Shown: positions 27,663 through 35,993, counted from the first letter of the stretch. The stretch is 64,000 bases of DNA from Shewanella marinintestina (GCF_023283845.1 NZ_JAKILC010000005.1:62001-126000), one strand, 5' to 3'. Translations and numbers: made by a program. Notes: generated by a model from the letters alone, not told the origin.

Positions 27663-27689
27663 GTATGTTTTAGTCTTGACTAAACATAC
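27663..27689. repeat. Near-perfect palindrome GTATGTTT(T)AGTC / GACTAAACATAC
   Basis: Twelve paired positions with one bulged T and a 2-nt centre, 35 bp after the kinase gene and about 145 bp before the lipoprotein gene. No T-run follows, so it is not a standard terminator. It could be an operator for a dimeric regulator or a weak transcript end. Confidence 0.6.
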
Positions 27690-27834
27690 GTGCAGTAGTG
27701 AGAATTTTTGATTTCAGCCTACTAGATTGCTTATCTCGATTTAGGGAGTTTACACGGTAGTGAGCTGTTTTTTAGGTTAATAGACAGATCAGTTCAATGC
27801 TCGGTTAGATAATAGCTATACAAAGGAATGTTTA

Positions 27835-28980
27835 ATGCGATTAATGTTGATATTGTTTTTTTCGATCTTGCTGCAAGCCTGTCAAGCAACAGATAAACCT
27901 CAAATGCCACGCCCAACATTACCTCAGTTAAATTATGCTGCAGAGCTTTTTGATGGTGGGGTACCTGCGCCAGAGGATTTCTATCAGCTAAGTGCGGCTC
28001 AAATTAAATCGCTAAATGAATTTGTAGCGCAAGAACATATCGCGAGTTTACCTCGCTACAAACAAGCTTATGCATATCTCAAAAAGCGATTGGTGAACTT
28101 TAATTTTCAAGGCGAAAATTATTCCGCGACTGAATCGCTTGAAAATAATGGCGGAAATTGCATGGCTCTGGCAATGTTAACTTACGCTATTGCTAAAGAA
28201 ATGGATGTGGAATTCAGGTTTCAAGTTATGCATACCATGCCTGTATTACTTGATATTTCGGATGAAATTGCAGCGACCTCTGATCATGTTCGAACCTTTC
28301 TATATGAAGCTTCAGAAGACGAATCGGTTGCTTTATTTGGGCGAAGTCGAGTTCAAATCGATTATTTTCCCGATAAATATGATCGAGGCGGTAAGCTAAT
28401 AAATCAGGAGGAATTCTTAGCAATGTTCTACCGTAATCTAGCAGCTGATGCCATTTTTATCGGTGATTTGAATTATGCTTTTTTGCTGTTAAATAAAAGC
28501 TTAAAAATTGCACCTTACTATGAGCCAGCTATAAATATGCAAGCGGTGGTGCTTAGAAAGCTAGGTGATGAAGAGTCAGCAGAAAAGTTATATCGCTACG
28601 GACTTGAAATAGCTGAAAATAAAATTACTTTACTGAGTAATTATCACTTTTTACTAGAGTTAGATGGACGAGCAGAGCAAGCTGATAGAATTAAACAACA
28701 ATTATTGGCACTTGAAGATCAAAGTCCATATACATGGTACCTGCAAGCATTAGATGCTATGTCAAAGCAAGACTATAAGAGTGCCAAGGTTTACCTCAAT
28801 AAATTTCTACAAAATACTTATTACTACCATAGAGCTTATTACGATTTAGCTAAGGTTCAGGTGATACTTGGCGAATATCAGTTAGCAGAAGAGTCGCTTG
28901 CCCTTGCGATGAAATATACAGAGCGTACTCAGGATAGATCATTGTATCAAACCAAGATAGATAGGCTTTCAAACTTGTAA
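27835..28980 (+). CDS. Transglutaminase-like / TPR lipoprotein
   Basis: 381 aa with a lipoprotein signal (lipobox LLQAC, Cys16). Residues about 85-150 look transglutaminase-like: NNGGNCMALAMLTYAIAK puts a cysteine at the start of a helix, followed by SDHVRTF and IDYFP, which could carry the histidine and aspartate. Residues about 205-370 contain several TPR units (for example AFLLLNKSLKIAPYYEPAIN and YYDLAKVQVILGEYQLAEES). AAGGA precedes the ATG. It has its own upstream region and lies 300 bp before the curli genes. A link to curli is unproven. Catalytic activity is inferred from position of residues only. Confidence 0.75.
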   Translation: MRLMLILFFSILLQACQATDKPQMPRPTLPQLNYAAELFDGGVPAPEDFYQLSAAQIKSLNEFVAQEHIASLPRYKQAYAYLKKRLVNFNFQGENYSATESLENNGGNCMALAMLTYAIAKEMDVEFRFQVMHTMPVLLDISDEIAATSDHVRTFLYEASEDESVALFGRSRVQIDYFPDKYDRGGKLINQEEFLAMFYRNLAADAIFIGDLNYAFLLLNKSLKIAPYYEPAINMQAVVLRKLGDEESAEKLYRYGLEIAENKITLLSNYHFLLELDGRAEQADRIKQQLLALEDQSPYTWYLQALDAMSKQDYKSAKVYLNKFLQNTYYYHRAYYDLAKVQVILGEYQLAEESLALAMKYTERTQDRSLYQTKIDRLSNL

Positions 28981-29276
28981 ACCATCTACTGACAGAGCAT
29001 GACTTTGGTATGACATGTTAAAGCTGATTTAAAATAGAGTTTATCTTGAATTTATCATTATCTATATTTAAACCAATGGATTAGGTTGTTTTTCAACTTG
29101 TAGTACTAAGCTGAGAAGAATAAAAAGAGATGTAGTACAAAGGTCTAGGTTTGCTGTGGTGAATAGCTAGTTTGTTGTATGACCTTTAATACTCTGGGTT
29201 GATGATGAAAATGCACTTTATCGACATAATGACCGCGTTAATTAATTTTGGTCAGTAAAAAGGTTGATGATTTGCA

Positions 29277-29828
29277 ATGAACAATAACAATAGGACTCAT
29301 GCTTTTTTCAATTCAACCGTAGCGCAATTATGTTTGCTTCTATTTGCATTTATTATTGCCGCAATTTTATCAACGGCTGCAATTGCCCAAGACCTAAGTC
29401 AGTTTGATGAACTCAATGGTTATGATAATAAGGCTTCAATAACGCAAAACGGCGACAACCTTCAAGCATCGATCAATCAGCAAGGTGTATCTAATCAAGC
29501 TTATGTCAGTCAATTTGGTATTTCTACTCATGTCGATGTAAACCAAGTGGGGGGGAGTAATCGATTAGTCGCCCACCAAAATGGCGCTGAAATAGAGGCT
29601 ACCATTCTTCAAAGCGGTTTCAACAATACCCTAGTGTCTTCCCAGCAAGGCGCTTATCTCAATTTAGATGTCAATCAACAGGGAAACGACAATTGGGCCT
29701 CAGTCTTACAGGTTGGAAATGAAAATAGTGTCACGATTTACCAAAATGGCAGTGGCAATGGGGTCGCAGTAGTCCAGTATGGACAAGGCATAACGACCCA
29801 AGTGACTCAAGGGCAAGCGCCAAACTAG
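29277..29828 (+). CDS. Curlin-repeat amyloid subunit (CsgA/CsgB family)
   Basis: 183 aa with a long signal peptide (to about residue 37, AAIA). The mature part is a series of curlin repeats of about 22 residues with the S/A-x5-Q-x-G-x2-N-x5-Q pattern: ASITQNGDN, ASINQQGVSN, VDVNQVGGSN, ATILQSGFNN, LDVNQQGNDN, VTIYQNGSGN. It is a secreted beta-solenoid amyloid subunit of curli. Only one curlin gene is present here, so CsgA and CsgB roles cannot be separated. The Shine-Dalgarno is weak (AGG far upstream). CsgD, E, F and G follow. Confidence 0.9.
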   Translation: MNNNNRTHAFFNSTVAQLCLLLFAFIIAAILSTAAIAQDLSQFDELNGYDNKASITQNGDNLQASINQQGVSNQAYVSQFGISTHVDVNQVGGSNRLVAHQNGAEIEATILQSGFNNTLVSSQQGAYLNLDVNQQGNDNWASVLQVGNENSVTIYQNGSGNGVAVVQYGQGITTQVTQGQAPN

Positions 29829-29956
29829 TCGCCAGAAAATTCGCTTTACTTAGCCAGCAAACAGAGTCTTCATCGTTTTGATGTTAATTTATGGTTAAAT
29901 TGTATTACACTGGTGGCCACATGGATGGTGAATTAGAGCAAACACGGAGTTAGTTA

Positions 29957-30592
29957 ATGTTTAAAGTTACACATTGGGTCGTAATCACCCGCTCACATTT
30001 ATTTGCAGACTTATTGAATACCCGATGGCCGCAAGAGTTTTTAGTTAAATTACACCGGGTCTCACCAGAACAATTCAACGGTGATTTATTAGAAAGCCGA
30101 ATTACGATCATACTTATCGATTTAGCCACTGTCGACGTGCAAACTGCCTATCAAATTCAAAAACGAGTTGAGAAAGGCAGTAACGTCGCTCGGGTTGTAT
30201 TTGTACATTTTCCAAAGCAAATCGATGCAAAATTCCTATTACAAGCTTCTGTAACAGCAGGCGTATTCTATTCTGATGCGTCTTTAGAAGACATTGGTGA
30301 GGGAATGACTGAAATTGTTAAAGGCAAAGTGCTGATCCCACAAGCATTAATTGAATCTAATATTAATAAAGATGCGGTTACTGATGAGGTTGAAACCCTC
30401 ACTATTCGTGAGCGTGAAGTATTGCAAGTTTTACGCAGTGGTAGCACAAACATCGATATTGCTAATAAGCTTTTTGTTAGTGAAAGCACCATCAAAACAC
30501 ATCTATATCGTGCCTTTAGAAAAATTGGAGTCTCTAGTAGAGGCCAAGCAATAGCGTGGGCACAGACTAACTTGCATGAAGTTACCCAATGA
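29957..30592 (+). CDS. csgD: LuxR/FixJ-type regulator CsgD
   Basis: 211 aa. The N-terminal half resembles the CsgD receiver-like domain (ILIDLATVD, VVFVHFPKQ, GVFYSDASLEDIGEG) without a normal phosphorylation site cluster. The C-terminal half is a LuxR helix-turn-helix: LTIREREVLQVLRSG, NIDIANKLFVSESTIKTHLYRAFRKIGV. CsgD is the master activator of curli and matrix genes in enterics. Here it is encoded inside the secretion gene unit rather than divergently. Its TGA overlaps the csgE ATG. Confidence 0.92.
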   Translation: MFKVTHWVVITRSHLFADLLNTRWPQEFLVKLHRVSPEQFNGDLLESRITIILIDLATVDVQTAYQIQKRVEKGSNVARVVFVHFPKQIDAKFLLQASVTAGVFYSDASLEDIGEGMTEIVKGKVLIPQALIESNINKDAVTDEVETLTIREREVLQVLRSGSTNIDIANKLFVSESTIKTHLYRAFRKIGVSSRGQAIAWAQTNLHEVTQ

Positions 30593-31047
30593 TCCGTTTG
30601 TGGGTTTGCTTACTACTTTTGGCACCTTGTATTGCAGCTGAGGAGCTGGTACTTGCCGATCAAGATAAAAAAGCAAAAAGCACCAGTGATATTCCGCCTA
30701 AAATTGAAACAGATCTTATAGATGGCTTAATCTTGAATCGAGCAATGACTCGGTTTGGCCACCGATTTTATCGAGAATTTGTGGCTGACTATCGTGATAT
30801 TGGCGGAATGGCACAACATTCAGGCTTAACCATTGTTGAGCAGGCGACAGCAAGAAGTGGCAGTAAGATTAGTATCTTGCATAACAGGAAGCCTATTTAC
30901 ATTACTGTCGTATCACCGGCGAGTCGTAACATTGATGAACAGGCACTTGCTGCAGCCAAATGGGTAAATCAAAAACTGACACAAAATCAAAAACAAGCAA
31001 GTTGGGCACAGTTTTTGGACCCCGACCTAGCACCTGATGAGTTTTAA
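30589..31047 (+). CDS. csgE: Curli secretion specificity factor CsgE
   Basis: A periplasmic protein of 152 aa with a signal peptide (to about residue 17). DGLILNRAMTRFGHRFYREF and the SGLTIVEQATARSGSKISI segment are typical of CsgE, which caps the CsgG pore and selects curlin substrates. It overlaps csgD by 4 bp (ATGA), so the two are translationally coupled. The N-terminal mature part has a charged stretch of about 25 residues (DQDKKAKSTSD) before the conserved core. Confidence 0.92.
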   Translation: MIRLWVCLLLLAPCIAAEELVLADQDKKAKSTSDIPPKIETDLIDGLILNRAMTRFGHRFYREFVADYRDIGGMAQHSGLTIVEQATARSGSKISILHNRKPIYITVVSPASRNIDEQALAAAKWVNQKLTQNQKQASWAQFLDPDLAPDEF

Positions 31048-31059
31048 CAAGGAATGTCT

Positions 31060-31473
31060 ATGACTATATCTCTGAAAATAGCGGCTGCTACTGCACTTAT
31101 TGCAGTGGTTGGTTCTGCTAAGGCGACCCAGTTGATTTATACGCCAGTTAACCCCAACTTTGGTGGTAGTTACTTAAACGGATCATACCTTTTGTCTAAT
31201 GCTTCAGCACAAAATAAACATACAGGTGGTTCTAGTTATGTACCGCCAACTGCGCTAGATCGTCTTGCCAGTTCTTTAGAATCACGTTTGATGAGTCAAT
31301 TGTTTAATGATGCAGCAAATGGTGGTGAAGGTTATTTAAAGACTGATGATTTTGAAATTCAAGTCGTCAATCAAGATGGCACCTTGTTAGTACATATTAC
31401 TGATGTTGTCACCGGAGAAACCACCATTATTGAAGTCGGTGGTATTGTTGATAGTGGCACTGGAGCTGGTTAA
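31060..31473 (+). CDS. csgF: Curli assembly factor CsgF
   Basis: A secreted protein of 137 aa, signal peptide to about residue 22. TQLIYTPVNPNFGGSYLNG right after the signal is the conserved CsgF N-terminus that inserts in the CsgG channel. The C-terminal half has beta-hairpin sequence (DFEIQVVNQDGTLLVHITD). I start at the ATG at 31060 because AAGGA ends 6 nt before it; an ATG at 31054 directly abuts the AAGGA. Lies 12 bp after csgE. Confidence 0.93.
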   Translation: MTISLKIAAATALIAVVGSAKATQLIYTPVNPNFGGSYLNGSYLLSNASAQNKHTGGSSYVPPTALDRLASSLESRLMSQLFNDAANGGEGYLKTDDFEIQVVNQDGTLLVHITDVVTGETTIIEVGGIVDSGTGAG

Positions 31474-31475
31474 AA

Positions 31476-32324
31476 ATGAAAAAGCTTATTCTATTGTTAA
31501 TATTATTTATTGTATCTGCTTGCTCATCTACCAGTGAACTAGAACAGATAGAGGCCTCATCTAGTTTAATGCCAAAAGGTGAAACATATTACGATTTAAT
31601 CGGCTTACCTGCTCCCCAAGGTAGTATGGTTGCGGCCGTTTATGATTTTAGAGATCAAACCGGCCAATATAAGCCTATTCCGTCGAGTAACTTTTCCACG
31701 GCAGTTCCACAAAGTGGTACGGCATTTTTAGCGCAAGCGCTAAATGATTCAAGTTGGTTCACACCTGTTGAACGTGAAGGCTTACAGAATCTACTTACGG
31801 AACGTAAAATTGTGCGTGCAGGGCTAAAAGGCGATGCTGCGAGTTTAACTCAGCTTAATTCTGCTCAAATTCTAATGGAAGGAGGAATTGTTGCTTATGA
31901 CACAAATATTCGTACTGGTGGAGCTGGGGCGCGTTACTTAGGTATCGGGGCGTCGAGTCAATTTCGTGTTGATAGCATTACTGTCAATTTAAGAGCAGTT
32001 GATATACGTACGGGTCGTCTATTGAGCAGTGTGACGACGACAAAGTCAGTTTTGTCTAAAGAGCTAACAGCAGGTGTTTTTAAATTTATCGATGCGCAAG
32101 AACTACTGGAATCTGAAGTGGGTTATACCTCAAATGAACCCGTTAGTTTATGTGTTGCACAGGCAATAGAAAGTGCTGTGGTTCATATGATTGCTGATGG
32201 CATTTGGAAAAGAGCCTGGAATTTGGCCGATACCCAAGTTGGTTTACAAAATGAGGTCTTAAAAAAATATTGGCTTGAAGCGCATTCGGTAGACAGAGTT
32301 CAAGCTAGACTCAACCAAGGTTAG
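31476..32324 (+). CDS. csgG: Curli secretion channel lipoprotein CsgG
   Basis: 282 aa. Lipoprotein signal with lipobox VSAC (Cys16). The CsgG core is visible: VAAVYDFRDQTGQYKP, TSGTAFLAQAL-like QSGTAFLAQALNDSSWF, PVEREGLQNLLTERKI, ILMEGGIVAYDTN, GAGARYLGIGASSQFR, and VNLRAVDIRTG. It forms the nonameric outer-membrane pore for curlin export. It follows csgF by 2 bp and ends the operon, with a strong terminator 50 bp later. Confidence 0.96.
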   Translation: MKKLILLLILFIVSACSSTSELEQIEASSSLMPKGETYYDLIGLPAPQGSMVAAVYDFRDQTGQYKPIPSSNFSTAVPQSGTAFLAQALNDSSWFTPVEREGLQNLLTERKIVRAGLKGDAASLTQLNSAQILMEGGIVAYDTNIRTGGAGARYLGIGASSQFRVDSITVNLRAVDIRTGRLLSSVTTTKSVLSKELTAGVFKFIDAQELLESEVGYTSNEPVSLCVAQAIESAVVHMIADGIWKRAWNLADTQVGLQNEVLKKYWLEAHSVDRVQARLNQG

Positions 32325-32376
32325 TAGCGCAATGAGTTAAATTGAAAATGATACCGAATTAATATTAACTCGTTAT

Positions 32377-32401
32377 AAAAGGCACTTTTTGTGCCTTTTT
32401 T
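32377..32401 (+). terminator. Intrinsic terminator of the csg operon
   Basis: The stem AAAAGGCAC / GTGCCTTTT with a T5 loop is followed by a T-run. Confidence 0.9.
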
Positions 32402-32580
32402 GTTCCCCACCTCAATTTCATCTATCAACTTAAGCTAAATAAAACAATTTTTAACGCGTTATTGGTCTGTATTGAAACAGTACCTTTTACTGTGTAATGT
32501 GGTGGTTATTGATTGCGCTATACAGGTGTTTATTTTTGTTGTATGCTTTATCTGTATTCAAGTTTAATAAAGGTGATGAC

Positions 32581-32937
32581 ATGAAAACGAAAACAAGGTT
32601 GCTATTGAGTGTAATGCTAGTCAGTACATGGGGCTTAGGTATACAGCAAGCTAAAGCTGCAACAGTTGGTTGTGAGCGTTCTGGTGGCATTAAGTGTCAA
32701 AAAGTCCGTAAGCCATATCAGCGTAACAAAGTCATAGTTATCCCTAAAAATCACCGCCACTATCATGCTTTTCATTCGCCAATATTAACGACCTTAGGCA
32801 TCGCCATCGTTTTAGATGCAGCTGGCAATGCTGTAACTGATGATGGCAGTAAGGTAGTCGTGCTAGGTGAGGGAAGCGAAGTTAAAAATGTTTATGAAAA
32901 AGATGGTGTTGTCTATTTGATCAAAGAGCTTGGTTAG
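32581..32937 (+). CDS. Small secreted protein of unknown function
   Basis: 118 aa with a clear signal peptide ending AKA. The mature part has CERSGGIKC (two cysteines), a basic HRHYHAF segment, a short hydrophobic stretch (LTTLGIAIVLDA) and a C-terminal VVVLGEGSEVKNVYEKDGVVYLI. I do not recognise the family. AAAGGTGAT precedes the ATG at 32581; a longer frame from 32497 lacks such a signal. It follows the csg terminator and is coupled to the next gene. A role at the envelope is inferred from the signal only. Confidence 0.7.
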   Translation: MKTKTRLLLSVMLVSTWGLGIQQAKAATVGCERSGGIKCQKVRKPYQRNKVIVIPKNHRHYHAFHSPILTTLGIAIVLDAAGNAVTDDGSKVVVLGEGSEVKNVYEKDGVVYLIKELG

Positions 32938-32938
32938 A

Positions 32939-33379
32939 ATGGTAGCAATCAATGAGTTTAAGTCTCAACTTCCTTTTGTTGATAAAGCATTAACGATTCT
33001 TGCGGTATTTATATGCCTACTTGGCTTGTTTAACATCGCTATATTTCAGGTCTCTACATTAAGCATTATTGCACTAATTGCCTCTTTTATTACGGGGTTA
33101 TCGATATACTGTTTTAAAGTACTAATTATAGGCTTAAGCAAAATGATTTTAGATTCTAGCAATAGAGGTGATTCGACATCAATTAAGCCGCAGCTTGTAC
33201 TAAGACAAAATAGAGGGATTCATTTTGGGCTGTGTACTTTTTGCAACCAGTTTGAGACTAAGAACACTCTATCCGGGCGCTATGTTTGTTCTGATTGCTA
33301 TCAAGTTTTTCTTAAAGTGAAGGGGAATACATTATTGTCGAACTTAAATGATAGACCAGCTTTTAAAAAGGCTAGTTAG
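32939..33379 (+). CDS. Membrane protein with C-terminal zinc ribbon
   Basis: 146 aa: two hydrophobic helices (about residues 15-35 and 40-62), then a cytoplasmic tail holding a four-cysteine zinc ribbon, CTFC ... CSDC, around residues 100-125. The family is not known to me. The ATG lies 1 base after the stop of the preceding gene, so translation is probably coupled; a TTG 9 bp upstream is an alternative start. No DNA-binding domain is evident. Confidence 0.7.
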   Translation: MVAINEFKSQLPFVDKALTILAVFICLLGLFNIAIFQVSTLSIIALIASFITGLSIYCFKVLIIGLSKMILDSSNRGDSTSIKPQLVLRQNRGIHFGLCTFCNQFETKNTLSGRYVCSDCYQVFLKVKGNTLLSNLNDRPAFKKAS

Positions 33380-33394
33380 CTTTATTTTAGAGAT

Positions 33395-33415
33395 AAAAAA
33401 GCCGGTTTAACCGGC
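33395..33415 (-). terminator. Terminator of the TetR-type gene
   Basis: GCCGGTTTAACCGGC is a perfect inverted repeat. The T-run (T6) follows on the minus strand, so it serves the minus-strand regulator, and may also slow transcription from the convergent zinc-ribbon gene. Confidence 0.75.
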
Positions 33416-33478
33416 TATTATTAATATCTTAATGAGTATAAAAGCACTTCTACATCACTTTTAATCATATCGTTAATG

Positions 33479-33892
33479 CTACTTGTACATTTCGCGTTCT
33501 TTATTTAAAAACTCGAAGCCACTCTTCATAAAGGAAAAGTTTTCTTCGTCTGGTAACGAGCGTACCTGGGTCAGCATTAGACCAAAAGCAGAGTCGATCA
33601 TCAGTCTATCTGACAGCTTTAAATAACTGTAGACCACAGGTCTAAGTACAACTGAAAACTCACCGGTTAGATCTTCAAAACGCCCTTGCACAATCGCTTC
33701 GGTATTTTTTACTAACTCTCGCATACAAAGCGCCGCAAGCAAGGCATTTTTATCGCTGAAAGATTGATACTGCGCTGCGCGCGAATATCCCGCCTTTTTA
33801 TGTACGTCAGACATATTTAAGGCAATCATACCTTTTTCTTTGACTAACTCTGTCGCTGCGTCGAGAAGCGCAGTTTCTTTTTCTGTAAGCAT
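33479..33892 (-). CDS. TetR-family transcriptional regulator
   Basis: 137 aa. The N-terminal helix-turn-helix is visible: ALLDAATELVKEKGMIALNMSDVHKKAGYSRAAQYQSFSDK is the TetR pattern (given here only as its key region, residues 6-47). The ligand domain is short (about 90 residues; TetR proteins are usually 190-210 aa). I prefer the ATG at 33892, 8 nt after AGGA; an ATG at 33898 is 2 nt from it. An open frame continues far upstream but overlaps hinT on the other strand and is not coding. Divergent from hinT. Confidence 0.8.
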   Translation of the reverse strand: MLTEKETALLDAATELVKEKGMIALNMSDVHKKAGYSRAAQYQSFSDKNALLAALCMRELVKNTEAIVQGRFEDLTGEFSVVLRPVVYSYLKLSDRLMIDSAFGLMLTQVRSLPDEENFSFMKSGFEFLNKEREMYK

Positions 33893-33952
33893 GGCCATAT
33901 TCCTGCAAATATTTCTCTCATTAGATGTGGTTATCTGAGGAATGTCAACCAG

Positions 33953-33986
33953 ATTGTATATACACCTGTTTAAAGTGTGTACAAAT
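33953..33986. promoter_or_regulatory. Possible operator between the TetR gene and hinT
   Basis: TATACAC and GTGTGTA form an imperfect inverted repeat 9 bp apart, flanked by TTGTA and ACAA. Divergent regulator genes often carry such operators. Motif-only inference. Confidence 0.3.
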
Positions 33987-34087
33987 TGTATCGTTGTATT
34001 TGATTGAATTCGTAGTTGAATCGACCATCGCCTTGTTAATATTTTCGAGTATACTATGGCTAGTAATTTCCTATTGAGGGCAGATAA

Positions 34088-34444
34088 ATGGCCGAAGAAA
34101 CCATATTTAGTAAAATTATTCGTCGTGAAATTCCAGCTGATATCTTGTATCAAGATGAGCTTGTGACTGCATTTAGAGACATCACCCCCCAAGCTCCTAC
34201 ACATATTTTAATTATTCCTAACCATTTGATCCCAACAGCCAATGATATTAAGGCATCGGATGAAAAAGCATTAGGTCGCATGATGTCTGTAGCTGCTAAG
34301 CTAGCGCAAGAGGCGGGTATTGCGGAAGACGGTTACCGTTTAATAATGAATTGTAATCAACATGCAGGGCAAGAAGTGTTTCATATTCATATGCATTTAG
34401 TGGGTGGTCATCCACTAGGGCGAATGCTGAGCCCAAGTGCATGA
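34088..34444 (+). CDS. hinT: Histidine triad (HIT) purine nucleotide phosphoramidase HinT
   Basis: 118 aa. Starts with [20 protein letters not shown] and contains the histidine triad HIHMHLVGG at the end, as in E. coli HinT. The enzyme hydrolyses AMP-NH2 and other adenosine phosphoramidates in the cytoplasm. GAGGGC precedes the ATG. The stop overlaps the ATG of the first thioesterase (ATGA). In E. coli hinT is followed by ycfL and thiamine kinase; here ycfL and a thiamine-kinase-like gene also lie downstream, with insertions between. Confidence 0.95.
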   Translation: MAEETIFSKIIRREIPADILYQDELVTAFRDITPQAPTHILIIPNHLIPTANDIKASDEKALGRMMSVAAKLAQEAGIAEDGYRLIMNCNQHAGQEVFHIHMHLVGGHPLGRMLSPSA

Positions 34445-34944
34445 AATTAGGCAGCGATAAAAAATCTTTAACTGCTATGGCAACGCGTTTTGTTGACCAA
34501 CTGACACAATGTAGAAAGCTAAAGTTGCAGGTATTAGAGGCCAGTGGTGACCATGTCTTAATGGAGCTGCCTTACGATACTCAGTTAGTTGGTTATCCTG
34601 ATACCGGCGTTATTCATGGTGGAGTCATTACCACGCTAATGGATACAGCTAGTGGTTGTGCAGTCGTTTGCTCAATCTTCGATAAATGCGATTTGCTTGA
34701 GATCTCGCCAACGCTCGATTTGCGGGTTGATTACATGAAGCCTGCTGAGCCCCATAAACCCGTTTATGGTCATGCACAATGTTATAAATTATCGTCAAGC
34801 GTGGCGTTTACCCGGGCAATTGCCTATCAAGACTCTATTGATGATCCTATTGCCCACGCCGTTGGCTCATTCATGCGTATTAGTCCTGAGATGGTTGGCG
34901 AAGAATTTAGGCAAGCTTTGATGGGAGACGCAAATGAGTTCTAA
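34441..34944 (+). CDS. PaaI-type hotdog thioesterase (first copy)
   Basis: 167 aa. The hotdog fold is shown by [25 protein letters not shown], where HGG and the aspartate in LMDTA are the usual active-site region, plus [13 protein letters not shown]. The family hydrolyses acyl-CoA thioesters; the substrate is unknown. It overlaps hinT by 4 bp and the next thioesterase by 11 bp, so the three are one unit. Confidence 0.85.
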   Translation: MKLGSDKKSLTAMATRFVDQLTQCRKLKLQVLEASGDHVLMELPYDTQLVGYPDTGVIHGGVITTLMDTASGCAVVCSIFDKCDLLEISPTLDLRVDYMKPAEPHKPVYGHAQCYKLSSSVAFTRAIAYQDSIDDPIAHAVGSFMRISPEMVGEEFRQALMGDANEF

Positions 34945-35407
34945 TGAAGCCATGCTTGTTGATGATAGCGCTAAACTAGACGTTAAAAGTATCGTTAAAA
35001 AGGCGACTGAGCTCAATGACTTTGGTCATCTACTCGAGCACGTTCCCTATGCTAAATTCATCGGCATGGGAGTTGAGCGTTTTGGCGATGAGTTGGTGTT
35101 CAAGTTACCCGCAAAAGATGACAACATAGGTAATCCTATTTTACCAGCCTTACACGGCGGTGTGATTGCGGGATTTATGGAAATGTCGGCGATAGTGCAG
35201 TTAATGGTATTTATGCAAACCACTAAGGTGCCTAAGGTGGTCGATTTCTCAATTGACTACTTAAGAGCGGGTTACCATAAAGATAGCTTTGCTGAGTGTA
35301 AGATCACCCGCCAAGGCCGGCGAGTGGCCAATGTAAGCATTAATTGTTGGCAAACCAATCGTAAGCATTTAATCGCCACCGCAAGAGCGCACTTTTTGAT
35401 AGATTAG
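34934..35407 (+). CDS. PaaI-type hotdog thioesterase (second copy)
   Basis: 157 aa, a second hotdog protein: PALHGGVIAGFMEMSAIVQ has HGG and glutamate instead of aspartate, and VVDFSIDYLRAGYHKDSF follows. It is related to but clearly divergent from the preceding gene, so the pair may form a heteromer or act on different substrates. GGGAG lies 6 nt before the ATG, which overlaps the preceding gene by 11 bp. Confidence 0.85.
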   Translation: MSSNEAMLVDDSAKLDVKSIVKKATELNDFGHLLEHVPYAKFIGMGVERFGDELVFKLPAKDDNIGNPILPALHGGVIAGFMEMSAIVQLMVFMQTTKVPKVVDFSIDYLRAGYHKDSFAECKITRQGRRVANVSINCWQTNRKHLIATARAHFLID

Positions 35408-35465
35408 TGCTAGATTATACAGATAAGCATAAATGCAATGCTAATGAGTAATAAAGGGGATGGAT

Positions 35466-35855
35466 ATGAAAAAGGTTTTATTGGGGCTGTTTACCGCATT
35501 AATTATTACCGCATGTGCGCCACATACCGCCGGTGTCATGGCTGGCTCTGACGGCCAAGTGCGTGTTGATAACAATAGTTTTGGTAAAGAAGTTCAAGTA
35601 GCCAACATCATGGCACGCCCTGAAGGTGGCTTTTTACGTGGTACTGGCACTATTGTTAGCCAAGTTTCTACCGACCTTAGACTGCAATACAAGTTTACCT
35701 GGTATGACTTAAACGGTATGACGATTGATGATGAAGGGGTTAGCTGGAAGTCAGTCAAACTTCATGGTAAACAACAGTTGCAGGTCAGTGCTGTTGCACC
35801 TAATGCCAATGCGACTCGCTTTGAGCTTTATGTCAGAAAAGCTTTCTCTAATTAG
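35466..35855 (+). CDS. ycfL: YcfL-type outer-membrane lipoprotein (DUF1425)
   Basis: 129 aa. Lipobox ITAC near residue 17. The mature part has a beta-rich DUF1425 domain with VANIMARPEGGFLRGTG, LQYKFTWYDLNGM and the C-terminal FELYVRKAF. Function unknown; in E. coli it lies between hinT and lpoB. I take the ATG at 35466, 7 nt after AAAGGGG, rather than the ATG 6 bp upstream. A terminator follows within 45 bp. Confidence 0.85.
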   Translation: MKKVLLGLFTALIITACAPHTAGVMAGSDGQVRVDNNSFGKEVQVANIMARPEGGFLRGTGTIVSQVSTDLRLQYKFTWYDLNGMTIDDEGVSWKSVKLHGKQQLQVSAVAPNANATRFELYVRKAFSN

Positions 35856-35895
35856 TAATTAAAAGTCGACGAAAGCGACAAAAAATACGTCTGTT

Positions 35896-35926
35896 AAAAA
35901 AACGTCAGTTAAACTGGCGTTTTTTT
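35896..35926 (+). terminator. Intrinsic terminator of the hinT-ycfL unit
   Basis: The stem AAAACGTCAG / CTGGCGTTTT (one mismatch/wobble) is followed by T7. Confidence 0.85.
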
Positions 35927-35980
35927 ATGCATAGCGTTCAGGTTTTTTAAGAAGTCTGTCACTGAGTTGTAAAATTCATG

Positions 35981-35986
35981 TATAAT
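35981..35986 (+). promoter_or_regulatory. -10 element of the thiamine uptake transcript
   Basis: A consensus TATAAT lies 8 bp before the riboswitch aptamer, so transcription would start essentially at the aptamer. The -35 is weak. Confidence 0.6.
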
Positions 35987-35993
35987 CGCGCTC

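Noticed and set aside
33899..34204. N-terminal 100-residue extension of the TetR-type protein
   Set aside because: It overlaps hinT on the other strand, resembles no domain, and the Shine-Dalgarno supports the short start.
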